A DNA stretch of 35,902 nucleotides, from NCBI GenBank assembly GCA_945886445.1, contig CAMCZG010000013.1, positions 1 to 35,902 on the forward strand, written 5' to 3'. Source of the stretch: Bifidobacterium breve (GTDB lineage Bacteria > Actinomycetota > Acidimicrobiia > Acidimicrobiales > Ilumatobacteraceae). Every line of letters starts with the position of its first letter. Within the stretch, counting starts at the first letter, position 1. This document shows, in pieces, positions 28,605-35,902 of this stretch. The position numbers were made by a program, and so were the translations under genes. The notes beneath the pieces are model-generated. The model was not told where the DNA came from. It did no database searches and was given only the letters and a program-made list of their open reading frames with translations.

Positions 28605-30353
28605 ATGGCTGCAGAAGCACTAGAGCAATCAGTACTTGAATCAAAGGACCGTGAGCAACTCATGGCAATCGCCCAAGCATTGGGCGTGAAGTCAGTTTCA
28701 CGTGCCAAAAAGGCTGAACTCATCGACAAAATTTTGGAGCAAACTGCTCCGCCTGTAGAGACCGCGAGGCCTGCGCGTGCTGAAAAGCAGGCGCCGAAAG
28801 AGGCAGCAGCACCGAAGGAATCTCCATCAGCCAAAGGGGAGCCACGTGTGGTTATTGGCCTCGATGGTGAACCGTTGTCAGAGTGGGAACTCGAGCTCGC
28901 TGAGCACGAAGGAACCCTTGAAAAGACCGCCTCTGAAGGACATCGTCCGAATCGCCCGCAAAACGATCGCCAGCAAAATGACCGCGGCCCACGCCCGCAA
29001 AATGATCGTCAACAAACCGATCGCGGCCCGCGTCCACAAGGTGGACAACCAAGCGCGCAACAAGGTGCCGCTCAGGGTTCACGTTTCGACAACGACCCAG
29101 CAAACCGCAATCGCAATCGCAACCGTCGTCGTCGCAAAGGACGTCGTGACGAAGAAGGCCCACAGGGCACCGACCGCTACGAAGTCGATGCTGAAGTTTC
29201 AGAAGATCCAATAAGCCAAGAGCCAGTTGCAGTGTCGGGTCACCTCGACTTGCGCGACGAGGGATACGGCTATTTGCGAGTGAATGGCTACTTGCCTACA
29301 AGTGGCGACGCGTATATCTCGGTGAAGCAAACACGTCAGTACGGTTTGCGTAAAGGCGACCATGTCACTGGTATGGCACGACCCGCTGCGCGTGGTGAAA
29401 AGAACCCTGCAATGCTCGATATCGCTACGTTGAATGGCCAGTCGCCAGACGATGTAAAGAAGCGTCCGCGTTTTGAAGATCTCACCCCGTTGTTCCCCGA
29501 TTCCAAATTGCGTCTTGAAGACGACAGTGATCCGGGCAACATGACTGCGCGCATTATCGACCTCATTGCACCTATTGGTAAAGGTCAGCGTGGGCTCATT
29601 GTGTCTCCGCCAAAAGCGGGTAAGACCACCATTATGAAGACCATCGTGAGTTCAATTGAGAAGAACAACCCCGAGGTCAGCCTTCTTGTTCTGCTTATCG
29701 ATGAACGACCAGAAGAAGTAACCGACATGAAGCGCACCGTTCGTGGTGAAGTCATTTCGTCTACTTTCGACCGTCCTTCTGAAGAGCACACCATCGTTGC
29801 GGAAATGGCAATTGAAAAAGCCAAGCGCATGGTGGAAGCTGGAAAAGACGTGGTAGTTGTTCTCGATGGTATTACGCGTCTCTCGCGTGCATACAACCTT
29901 GCTGCTCCGGCAACAGGTCGTGTGATGTCGGGTGGTATCGATGCGGGTGCTTTGTATCCGCCGAAGAAATTCTTTGGTGCAGCGCGCAACGTAGAAGAGG
30001 GTGGAAGTCTCACCATTCTTGCTACGTGTCTTGTTGAGACCAACAGCCGCATGGACGATGCCATCTTTGAAGAATTCAAAGGAACTGGCAACATGGAATT
30101 GCGCCTCGATCGCCGCCTCGCCGAGCGTCGTGTGTACCCAGCAATCGATGTTGATGCATCAAGCACGCGCCACGAAGAGCTCCTGTTCCCTCCCAAACAA
30201 TTACAGTTGGTGTGGAAACTACGTCGGGTGCTGTCGGGCCTTGCTGCCGATGGAAATGGGGCTCCAGGGCTTGAACTTCTCACCGACCGCCTCAAATCAT
30301 TCCGTAATAACGACGAATTCTTGTCAGAAATCGCCAAACAACCCTCGATGTAG
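28605..30353 (+). CDS. rho: Transcription termination factor Rho
   Basis: The protein is 582 aa from ATG 28605. An in-frame GTG at 28596 is rejected because AAAGG at 28593 is well spaced for the ATG. The Rho_N helical domain covers about 5-47. A disordered insert (about 50-205) follows, with a 13-residue tandem repeat at 119-144 and an RNRNRNRRRRKGRR basic patch at 168-181. The RNA-binding cold-shock-like domain (GYGYLRVNGYLPT) and the ATPase domain follow, with Walker A SPPKAGKT (334-341), LIDERPEEVTDM and GGIDAGALYPPKKFFGAARN. Rho is the hexameric RNA helicase that ends transcription. Long Arg/Asn-rich inserts are usual in actinobacterial Rho and raise RNA affinity. Confidence 0.97.
   Translation: MAAEALEQSVLESKDREQLMAIAQALGVKSVSRAKKAELIDKILEQTAPPVETARPARAEKQAPKEAAAPKESPSAKGEPRVVIGLDGEPLSEWELELAEHEGTLEKTASEGHRPNRPQNDRQQNDRGPRPQNDRQQTDRGPRPQGGQPSAQQGAAQGSRFDNDPANRNRNRNRRRRKGRRDEEGPQGTDRYEVDAEVSEDPISQEPVAVSGHLDLRDEGYGYLRVNGYLPTSGDAYISVKQTRQYGLRKGDHVTGMARPAARGEKNPAMLDIATLNGQSPDDVKKRPRFEDLTPLFPDSKLRLEDDSDPGNMTARIIDLIAPIGKGQRGLIVSPPKAGKTTIMKTIVSSIEKNNPEVSLLVLLIDERPEEVTDMKRTVRGEVISSTFDRPSEEHTIVAEMAIEKAKRMVEAGKDVVVVLDGITRLSRAYNLAAPATGRVMSGGIDAGALYPPKKFFGAARNVEEGGSLTILATCLVETNSRMDDAIFEEFKGTGNMELRLDRRLAERRVYPAIDVDASSTRHEELLFPPKQLQLVWKLRRVLSGLAADGNGAPGLELLTDRLKSFRNNDEFLSEIAKQPSM
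28959..29036 (+). repeat. 39-bp coding tandem repeat in rho (two copies)
   Basis: Two 13-codon units encode QNDRQQNDRGPRP and QNDRQQTDRGPRP in direct succession within the disordered Rho insert. The DNA copies differ at several third positions, so the repeat is not very recent. It sits in a low-complexity region that can change length easily. Confidence 0.8.
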
Positions 30354-30367
30354 GGCGCTTTTCGCCC
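30353..30367 (+). terminator. Short hairpin after rho without a U-tract (weak terminator or processing site)
   Basis: GGGCG (30353-30357, beginning in the rho stop codon) pairs with CGCCC (30363-30367) around CTTTT. No T-run follows, so it is a weak candidate for an intrinsic terminator. It may stabilise the rho 3' end upstream of the rpmE promoter. Confidence 0.3.
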
Positions 30368-30369
30368 GA

Positions 30370-30375
30370 TACACT
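30370..30375 (+). promoter_or_regulatory. Putative -10 hexamer TACACT for rpmE
   Basis: TACACT, in the context GATACACT, lies about 29 nt before the rpmE ATG. The CCGGAG Shine-Dalgarno lies between them. No clear -35 is seen. It would allow rpmE transcription apart from rho. Confidence 0.35.
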
Positions 30376-30404
30376 CAACCCACTGCTAAGAACTCCGGAG
30401 AATC

Positions 30405-30623
30405 ATGAAGACCGACATTCATCCCCAATACGTAGACACCAACGTCATTTGCTCGTGTGGCAATACATTCACCACCCGTAGTACCAAGGCTGGCGATTTC
30501 CGCGTTGAATTGTGCAATGAGTGCCATCCGTACTTCACTGGCAAGCAAAAACTGGTCGACACCGGTGGTCGCGTGGAGCGCTTCAACAAGCGCTACGGCG
30601 AGCGCAAGTCTAAGACCTCCTAA
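30405..30623 (+). CDS. rpmE: Ribosomal protein bL31 (zinc-binding form)
   Basis: The 72-aa protein begins [12 protein letters not shown]. It has the zinc-binding CxC at Cys16/Cys18 (VICSCGNTF) and CxxC at Cys37/Cys40 ([15 protein letters not shown]), then [11 protein letters not shown]. It is therefore the C+ zinc-containing paralogue rather than the zinc-free form induced on zinc starvation. A CCGGAG Shine-Dalgarno precedes the ATG. It is a large-subunit protein at the subunit interface near the central protuberance. Position between rho and prfA is the common actinobacterial order. Confidence 0.97.
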   Translation: MKTDIHPQYVDTNVICSCGNTFTTRSTKAGDFRVELCNECHPYFTGKQKLVDTGGRVERFNKRYGERKSKTS

Positions 30624-30646
30624 CTCGACGTTCTTCGGTTACGTCC

Positions 30647-31675
30647 GTGTCGCTTGACGACTCTCGAAAAGGCCAACTCCTTTCTTTGAAGTTGCGCGTC
30701 CTCGTTCGCGAACACCTCGGTCACGCTATTCCTGAATCTGCACTCGAGCCACTCGGCTTTTCGCGCGGCGCTGCAGTGAAGCATGGAACCGATGTATGGG
30801 TGCTGGTGAGCGACAACCCACAACGTGGTTTAGGGCCTGCACTCTTGTGGGCTTTGAAAGAAGGCGCTACGGCATTGCACGTACTCGCTGAAGAAAATAC
30901 AGGAGTGCTCGCACGTCAGGCGGAACACTTTTCTTTTCCCATCACTGTGTGGCAGGTCAATGAGCGAGTGTTGCTGCGTGCCGTTGCTGCGCCCCACGTT
31001 GAAGCGACACAAGCACTACCAGAACATTTGGAATTTATAGACCTCATTGCATCAGGTGGTGCAGTTCCTCGTGTTGAACATGGCATTGTCACCGGTGAAG
31101 TGCTTGGTTTAGAAGTGTGTCGCGCAGTCACCGATGCATACACGGGCGAAGTGCGCTTAGAGGTAGGAATGGGCGCACACGACAGGGAAGCATTCGTGTT
31201 GTTGCATGGTAATAAACCACAACAAGAAGCATTGTCTGGCGTAGTTGCATCGGTTGCAAAACAACGCCACCACGATGCAGAACCGCATCCGTTTAATCGT
31301 CTTGCACCAGAGCGTATGTTGCGCGCACGCGTAATGAATGAGCCAGGGCTTGTCGGTGCAGTGTCGCTCGAACCATGCGACCCGCCTTTTGCACGTAGCA
31401 ATGTGCTCGATGTGGTGCCCTGTGTTGGCAAAGCACAAGATGCCGATGGCAAGCAGTTCATAGTTGTATTTACTACTGGGGCAGACCCAGACATTGTTCC
31501 TTTCGCACTCGATGCACGCAGTTACAGTGACCCCAATGCAGAACTTGTTATTGCAATGCCCGACACGCACATCACGCGTACAAACCGACTCGCATTGGAA
31601 AAAGCTACAAAGCCTGCGCGGTTCCTAGGCATTCCCGCTGCAACCAAGAACTCACAGTTAGCCTCTCCATCATGA
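30647..31675 (+). CDS. Unrecognised 342-aa protein between rpmE and prfA
   Basis: I do not recognise a domain. The sequence is soluble, with no signal peptide or membrane segment. An N-terminal part (about 1-115) has alternating beta and alpha character (VWVLVSDNPQRGLGPALLWALKEGATALHVLAEENTGVLARQ-like region). A middle part from about 130 has SGGAVPRVEHGIVTGEVLGLEVCRA and VRLEVGMGAHDREAF. A His-rich stretch RHHDAEPHPFNRLAPERMLRARV follows near 207-230. The C-terminus has DPDIVPFALDARSY. It starts with GTG and ends in an ATGA overlap with prfA, so it is translationally coupled to release factor 1. Intact reading frame and coupling show it is a real gene. A role linked to translation is only a contextual guess. 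Confidence 0.8.
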   Translation: MSLDDSRKGQLLSLKLRVLVREHLGHAIPESALEPLGFSRGAAVKHGTDVWVLVSDNPQRGLGPALLWALKEGATALHVLAEENTGVLARQAEHFSFPITVWQVNERVLLRAVAAPHVEATQALPEHLEFIDLIASGGAVPRVEHGIVTGEVLGLEVCRAVTDAYTGEVRLEVGMGAHDREAFVLLHGNKPQQEALSGVVASVAKQRHHDAEPHPFNRLAPERMLRARVMNEPGLVGAVSLEPCDPPFARSNVLDVVPCVGKAQDADGKQFIVVFTTGADPDIVPFALDARSYSDPNAELVIAMPDTHITRTNRLALEKATKPARFLGIPAATKNSQLASPS

Positions 31676-32736
31676 TGGATCGCCTAGATGGCATAGAGCG
31701 CGACTATGCAGAGCTTGAAGCAAGTCTTGGCGACCCCGACATCGTTGGCGACCAAAACAAACTGCGCGATGCCTCGCGCCTGTACAAGCAAATGACGCCC
31801 ATTGTTCAGTGCATTCGCACCATGCGTGAAACACGTGGCAATGCGGAAGCCGCCCGTGAACTCATGGAGCAAACCGTGGGCGAGGAGCGCGACCTTTTTC
31901 GTGAAGAACTTGACAGTGCAGAAGCTGAACTTGTGTCGTTAGAAGCAGAGCTTAAAACGCTGCTCTTGCCTCGCGATGCAAACGACGGAAAAAATGTCAT
32001 TATTGAAATTCGTGGAGCCGAGGGCGGCGAAGAGGCAAACCTCTTTGCTGCAGACCTGCTCGAGATGTATCGCGCCTATGCGGCGAACCAGGGGTGGAAG
32101 TGCGAAACACTTTCTCTTGATTTTTCCCCTTTGGGCGGCATCAACCAGGTAGTGATTCTCATGAGTGGCGACCTCACATGGACCTATATGAAATTTGAAG
32201 GTGGCCCGCACCGCGTGCAGCGTGTGCCCGTTACCGAAAGCCAAGGCCGTGTGCATACTTCGTCGGCAACGGTCACGGTGATGCCAGAGGCAGAAGAGGT
32301 CGATGTATTCATCGACGAAAAAGATCTCGATATCGATATTTATCGTTCATCAGGTGCAGGTGGTCAGCACGTCAACACCACCGACTCTGCCGTACGTATT
32401 ACCCATAGGCCAACCGGTGTGGTGGTAGCGATGCAAGATGAACGTAGCCAGTTGCAAAACAAAGCACGGGCAATGCAGGTGTTGCGTACACGCATTATGA
32501 AACTGCGCCAAGAAGAACACGATGCCGAAGCCTCTGCACAACGCAAAGCGCAAACTGGTGGCGGTGGACGTAGCGAAAAAATACGCACGTATAACTACAA
32601 AGACAATCGTCTTACCGACCACCGCATTGGGCTCACTTTGTACAAGTTGCAAGACATTTTAAGTGGCGACTTGCTCGAGGTCTCGCAGGCTCTTATTAGC
32701 GACGAACGCTCACGGCAGTTGGCCGGAGAAAAATAA
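31672..32736 (+). CDS. prfA: Peptide chain release factor 1
   Basis: The 354-aa protein has a coiled N-terminal domain (about 1-100) and IEIRGAEGGEEANLFA (111-126). The RF1-type codon-recognition tripeptide P-V-T is at 186-188 in RVPVTESQGR (most RF1 proteins have P-A-T; RF2 has SPF). The peptidyl-tRNA hydrolysis motif GAGGQHVNTTDSAVR has GGQ at 230-232. It terminates translation at UAA and UAG. The start ATG overlaps the previous TGA (ATGATG), and the second ATG at 31675 is an alternative. The prmC gene that methylates the GGQ glutamine follows directly. Confidence 0.97.
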   Translation: MMDRLDGIERDYAELEASLGDPDIVGDQNKLRDASRLYKQMTPIVQCIRTMRETRGNAEAARELMEQTVGEERDLFREELDSAEAELVSLEAELKTLLLPRDANDGKNVIIEIRGAEGGEEANLFAADLLEMYRAYAANQGWKCETLSLDFSPLGGINQVVILMSGDLTWTYMKFEGGPHRVQRVPVTESQGRVHTSSATVTVMPEAEEVDVFIDEKDLDIDIYRSSGAGGQHVNTTDSAVRITHRPTGVVVAMQDERSQLQNKARAMQVLRTRIMKLRQEEHDAEASAQRKAQTGGGGRSEKIRTYNYKDNRLTDHRIGLTLYKLQDILSGDLLEVSQALISDERSRQLAGEK

Positions 32737-32757
32737 GCCCGTACAGGGGTGTGCTCA

Positions 32758-33642
32758 ATGAGTAACGATCAGGCAAGTACATGGCGTGAGTTGTGGAGTG
32801 AAACCGCGTCACTGCTTGGCGATGAAAAAGAAGCACGTTGGCTCTGTGAAGAAGCAAGTGGGCTCGACGGTAGCGAATTTCTTGAGTCGCTGAGCGAACC
32901 AGCAACAATGCGAATGGGTGTTTCTTTACAGGCAATGGTGGGGCGTAGGTTGGCCGGCGAGCCAGTGCAATATGTACTTGGTCATTGGCCGTTTCGTCAT
33001 ATCGATTTACTCATTGACCGGCGTGTGCTTATTCCGCGTCCAGAAACCGAGCAGGTAGTTGAAGCCGCTTTGGGCTGTGCTCGTCAACTGCGTAGTGGTG
33101 AACACATGTTGCGCATCGCCGACATTGGCACTGGTAGTGGGGCTATTGGTCTGTCAATGGCAAATGAATTGCCACACGACAACACTGAAGTGTGGCTGTG
33201 TGATATTTCATCAGATGCTCTCGACGTTGCTCGTGCAAACATCGCAGGCATTGGGCGTAATGCGCCCAATGTGCGCGTTGCTGAGGGCAGTTGGTGTGCC
33301 GCGCTTCCACGCGAGTTACGCGGTTCCTTTCAGGTCATTGTGTCGAACCCTCCATATATTGATGAATCTGACCCAATGGTTGAAGACTCAGTGCGTACGT
33401 GGGAACCACACATTGCTCTTTTTTCTCCCGACCAGGGTTTGCGCGACGTATTGGGAATTGCCCAAGAGGCACGTGAATTTCTTGCGCCAGGCGGCTATCT
33501 CATTTGTGAGATGGGTTTTCAACAAGGCGATGTATTGCGTAGCGAATTCGCACAACTCGGCTATGTGAATGTTGAAGTGCGACAAGACTTTGCAGGTCTC
33601 GACCGCATCGTTATAGGGCAGCGGGCAACGAGCGCTGAATAA
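32758..33642 (+). CDS. prmC: Release factor glutamine methyltransferase
   Basis: The protein is 294 aa from ATG 32758. GTG 32749 is in frame, but AGGGG at 32745-32749 is better placed for the ATG. An N-terminal helical domain (about 1-85) precedes LIPRPETEQVVE (91-102). The AdoMet loop is ADIGTGSGAIGLS (121-133), and the catalytic NPPY is at 197-200 (VSNPPYIDESDP). It N5-methylates the glutamine of the GGQ motif in RF1 and RF2. It directly follows its substrate gene prfA. Its 3' end overlaps the convergent peptidase gene by 32 nt. Confidence 0.96.
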   Translation: MSNDQASTWRELWSETASLLGDEKEARWLCEEASGLDGSEFLESLSEPATMRMGVSLQAMVGRRLAGEPVQYVLGHWPFRHIDLLIDRRVLIPRPETEQVVEAALGCARQLRSGEHMLRIADIGTGSGAIGLSMANELPHDNTEVWLCDISSDALDVARANIAGIGRNAPNVRVAEGSWCAALPRELRGSFQVIVSNPPYIDESDPMVEDSVRTWEPHIALFSPDQGLRDVLGIAQEAREFLAPGGYLICEMGFQQGDVLRSEFAQLGYVNVEVRQDFAGLDRIVIGQRATSAE

Positions 33643-35707
33643 ACGAGAGTTGGTGCAATAACAAGTTTTCTGCAACAACTTCTTGAGGTGTCATATGCGT
33701 GACGCCCGACAACGGCAAGACTTCATGATCTTTTCCCGCAGCAAGAAGTGCACTAGATAATTGCAAGGTGTGCGCAGCAACAACGTTGTCGTCGGCAAGA
33801 CCATGAATCAGTAGTAGCGGGCGTTTCAGGAGGTGTGCATCGTTCATGAGTGAAGTGCTCTCGTATGGGCCTGCATTAACCGCTGGGTTGCCCAAATAAC
33901 GTTCGGTGTAGTGCGTGTCGTATAAACGCCAATCGGTCACGGGTGCTCCGGCAACTGCACAATGAAAAATATCGGGTCGGCGTAGTACGGCAAGCGCAGC
34001 AAGGTAACCACCAAAGCTCCAGCCACGAATTGCTACACGTGTTACATCAGCACGAGGTTCTAGTTGCGCGAGCGCTTGTGCAACTTCTACTTGGTCGTCA
34101 AGAACTGGCCCGGCGAGATCATGTAATACGCTTCGCTCAAACGCACTTCCTTTGCCGGGGGTTCCACGATTATCGGCAACAACTACAACAAAGCCTTGGT
34201 CGGCAAACCATTGTGAAGTGGCATAGGCCAGTAGTGAGCCCACCACGCGTTGTGCATGTGGCCCGCCGTATGGGTCGAAGAGCACGGGAAGTTTGTGCGT
34301 GCCGTTATCGCGGGGGGTCACAATGGCAACGGGAATGTTGTTCTTGCCAACAGTATGAAAAGTAACGTTGGGCGAAACAAGCATTTCTTCTGTATGTGAA
34401 GCAACACTGTGCCCAGTGCTGGTCACAAATTCCGCACGTGGAGCAGTCATATGAGACACCCGCAACAAGAACGCACTGTCGGTGGCTATGCCAGAAACTG
34501 AATGTGGCGTTGGGTATTCACTGCTCATGCAGGTGAGGTTGTTGGTGGCAACGTCGTAACGCCACACATCAAGAGTCCACGGTGAGTCAATGTGGTTCGC
34601 CTGAAAGACAATGCTGTCTCCTACGTGAAGTACAGCACGCACCTGCAGATGTTCAGGAGTAACAAGTGCACCATCAACGTAGAGACGCCGTGAACCTTCA
34701 CGGTCAACCGTGGTCACCAGCCGTCCTGTTGAGGTGAGTGCAGGAACGCCACCCACGAGTTCTACCCAGGCATCATTGGTGTCGGTGAAAATCTCTACTG
34801 CTTTGGCAGTTGTTGGCTCAACAGAAAAAACTGCAACAGATTTCTGGTCACGTGTTTGCACTTGCACAATGAGGCCAGCTGCACTCCATGCGACAGAGTT
34901 GAGATACTCATCAGAAGAAGGCAGATCTACCGCGGTACTCCTAGCCGTTTCCCGGTGAACAATATGCAGAGTTACCTTGGCATTTGCCGTTCCGGCAGCG
35001 GGGTAGCGGTGTTCCGTTGCCGGCTTTTCTGGGTGTGCTGGGTCGGCAATAAACCATGTGTTTACAAGCGATTCATCGACGCGGCAAACAGCAAGGTGCT
35101 CGCCGTCGGGTGCCCACCAGTAGCCACGTTGCCGGCCCATTTCTTCGGCAGCAATGAAGTCGGCCATTCCCCACGAAATATGAGCAAGTGGGTCGGAAGC
35201 TAAAACTTTTTCCTGGGCATCATGAGCACTGGCGGAAATATTGGCAACACATAATGCGCCGCTGCGAATATAAGCAACGTGAGTACCTAATGCATTCAAG
35301 CGAGCATCAAAAATGCCAGGCTCAATGTTCAGTGCGCTGCTATCGCCATTCAATAAATTGATGAGAAAGAGTTGCCCGTTAATAATGGTGACCGCTTGCT
35401 CAACAGCTGCATCGCAAGAATAGGAAACAACTCCACTGGCGCTCTCGCGAGCCCGCTCGCGTCGGCGCAACTCTTCTGTGGTGATGTCACCTTTATTCTC
35501 AACAACGGCGAGTGGGTTGAAAACACATTTTTCTTCACCCGATGTCGTATTGAGCACCCACAGCATGTTGACCGAGTTGCTGCCCGATTCTGTGCGAGCA
35601 AAAACGAGTCGCTGTGAGCACGGAGACAAAGTGAAACTGCGAGGCTCGCCAAGTGAGAGGCGTTGTGTGCGAGCGTATTGCCGAGGAAAGGTGTCGTTCT
35701 GGGTCAC
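33611..35707 (-). CDS. S9 family prolyl oligopeptidase, dipeptidyl peptidase IV-like
   Basis: The 698-aa protein has a DPP-IV-type N-terminal beta-propeller (about 20-440). This contains the paired glutamates Glu188-Glu189 (DFIAAEEMGRQRGYWWAPDG), which bind the substrate N-terminus. A C-terminal alpha/beta hydrolase domain has Ser564 (GWSFGGY), Asp639 (GLADDNV) and His671 (GVTHMTP). It should release N-terminal X-Pro or X-Ala dipeptides. No signal peptide is seen, so a cytoplasmic role in peptide turnover is likely. It starts with GTG 15 nt after the thiolase-like gene stops. AGGAG overlaps that stop, about 12 nt from the GTG, which is long for a Shine-Dalgarno. Confidence 0.93.
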   Translation of the reverse strand: MTQNDTFPRQYARTQRLSLGEPRSFTLSPCSQRLVFARTESGSNSVNMLWVLNTTSGEEKCVFNPLAVVENKGDITTEELRRRERARESASGVVSYSCDAAVEQAVTIINGQLFLINLLNGDSSALNIEPGIFDARLNALGTHVAYIRSGALCVANISASAHDAQEKVLASDPLAHISWGMADFIAAEEMGRQRGYWWAPDGEHLAVCRVDESLVNTWFIADPAHPEKPATEHRYPAAGTANAKVTLHIVHRETARSTAVDLPSSDEYLNSVAWSAAGLIVQVQTRDQKSVAVFSVEPTTAKAVEIFTDTNDAWVELVGGVPALTSTGRLVTTVDREGSRRLYVDGALVTPEHLQVRAVLHVGDSIVFQANHIDSPWTLDVWRYDVATNNLTCMSSEYPTPHSVSGIATDSAFLLRVSHMTAPRAEFVTSTGHSVASHTEEMLVSPNVTFHTVGKNNIPVAIVTPRDNGTHKLPVLFDPYGGPHAQRVVGSLLAYATSQWFADQGFVVVVADNRGTPGKGSAFERSVLHDLAGPVLDDQVEVAQALAQLEPRADVTRVAIRGWSFGGYLAALAVLRRPDIFHCAVAGAPVTDWRLYDTHYTERYLGNPAVNAGPYESTSLMNDAHLLKRPLLLIHGLADDNVVAAHTLQLSSALLAAGKDHEVLPLSGVTHMTPQEVVAENLLLHQLSFIQRSLPAAL

Positions 35708-35722
35708 AGGTGTTTTTCGCTC

Positions 35723-35902
35723 CTATTTGATGTGTACAACACCAGCAGCGTCGAGTTCTACGGCGCGTCCGACGAACTCTTCAGTGCACATTGCGCCACC
35801 AAGTGTGCTGTCGGTGCTCTCGCCCCATGCTCGACGGCCATCGGCAAGTAGGCAGGCGGCGTGCACCATGGCTGGCTTGCCGTCGCGGTCGTGCATCACC
35901 GA
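35723..35902 (-). CDS. Thiolase-like protein (acetyl-CoA acetyltransferase type), C-terminal fragment
   Basis: An open frame on the minus strand runs from the window edge to TAG at 35723-35725, giving 59 residues. It contains GRRAWGESTDSTLGGAMC and TEEFVGRAVELD. These resemble the extra C-terminal domain of SCP-x/FadA5-like acetyl-CoA acetyltransferases (pattern G-R-R-x-x-A-x-S-T-D-x-x-x-x-x-x-M-x-x-E-E-x-V-G-R). The rest of the gene lies outside the window, so the catalytic cysteine and histidine cannot be checked. It probably shares a transcript with the downstream peptidase gene. Confidence 0.55.
   Translation of the reverse strand, partial: SVMHDRDGKPAMVHAACLLADGRRAWGESTDSTLGGAMCTEEFVGRAVELDAAGVVHIK

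Noticed and set aside
28388-28834. 148-aa minus-strand frame spanning the rho leader and rho 5' end
   Set aside because: It would cover the rho promoter and Rho_N codons. The peptide is low-complexity Ala/Ser/Phe with no motif and no good ribosome site.
28959-29036. Possible CRISPR-like array
   Set aside because: Two adjacent coding repeats without spacers, in frame within rho. This is a protein repeat.
29585-30337. 250-aa open frame antisense to rho
   Set aside because: It is the reverse complement of the well-supported Rho ATPase domain, with Ser/Arg-rich content typical of antisense frames and no family motifs.

Overview
The window looks like a chromosomal segment of a streamlined actinobacterium, most likely of the class Acidimicrobiia (an Ilumatobacter-like or CL500-29-like freshwater or marine lineage). 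Five things suggest this: the hom-thrC-rho-rpmE-prfA-prmC order; a Rho with a long disordered Arg/Asn/Gln-rich insert; a MoeZ-type adenylyltransferase without zinc cysteines; F420-type luciferase-like oxidoreductases; and a Glf/GlfT2 galactofuranose pair. G+C is roughly one half by eye, low for Actinobacteria. The taxonomic call is inference, because no rRNA or other decisive marker is present. Genes are packed tightly: no stretch above about 200 bp lacks a gene, and all six convergent gene pairs abut or overlap. I found no tRNA, rRNA, CRISPR array or recognisable transposase gene.

Layout. 1-7.3 kb is a lipid/CoA and oxidoreductase region: the end of an acyl-CoA dehydrogenase, an amidase-CoA transferase operon, a thioesterase coupled to an LLM oxidoreductase, a second LLM oxidoreductase, a small doubtful ORF and a carotenoid oxygenase. 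7.3-11.3 kb holds a two-gene asymmetric ABC exporter and a DUF805 membrane protein. 11.3-15.4 kb has cobalamin-dependent methionine synthase (metH) divergent from a cobalamin adenosyltransferase. 15.4-19.3 kb has leucyl aminopeptidase, a small conserved actinobacterial protein, a Sir2 deacylase and a rhodanese-ThiF/MoeB protein. 19.3-24.6 kb is an envelope region: UDP-galactopyranose mutase, a GlfT2-like galactofuranosyltransferase and a secreted SpoIID-SGNH-peptidoglycan-binding protein.

24.66-25.70 kb is the most unusual segment. A lone DUF559 (Vsr-like nuclease fold) gene with an AbiEi-like N-terminus is bracketed by two 47-bp hairpin-forming palindromes in mirror orientation, and one of them encodes the protein's C-terminal tail. 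Its upstream region carries a bipartite 34-bp element. The same element lies exactly 7 nt before the start codon of the unrelated gene at 16842-17273. 25.7-33.6 kb is the housekeeping run hom, thrC (no thrB between thrC and rho), rho, rpmE, an unrecognised 342-aa gene, prfA and prmC. The window ends with a DPP-IV-like peptidase and the C-terminus of a thiolase-like protein on the minus strand.

Expression signals. Several genes that head transcription units have a -10-like hexamer (TANNNT) 6-9 nt before the start codon and no Shine-Dalgarno, which suggests leaderless mRNAs. In three cases (pepA, glf, the DUF805 gene) the TAA/TAG stop of the upstream gene forms the first three bases of that hexamer. 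Downstream operon members instead use Shine-Dalgarno sequences or ATGA/TGATG overlaps.
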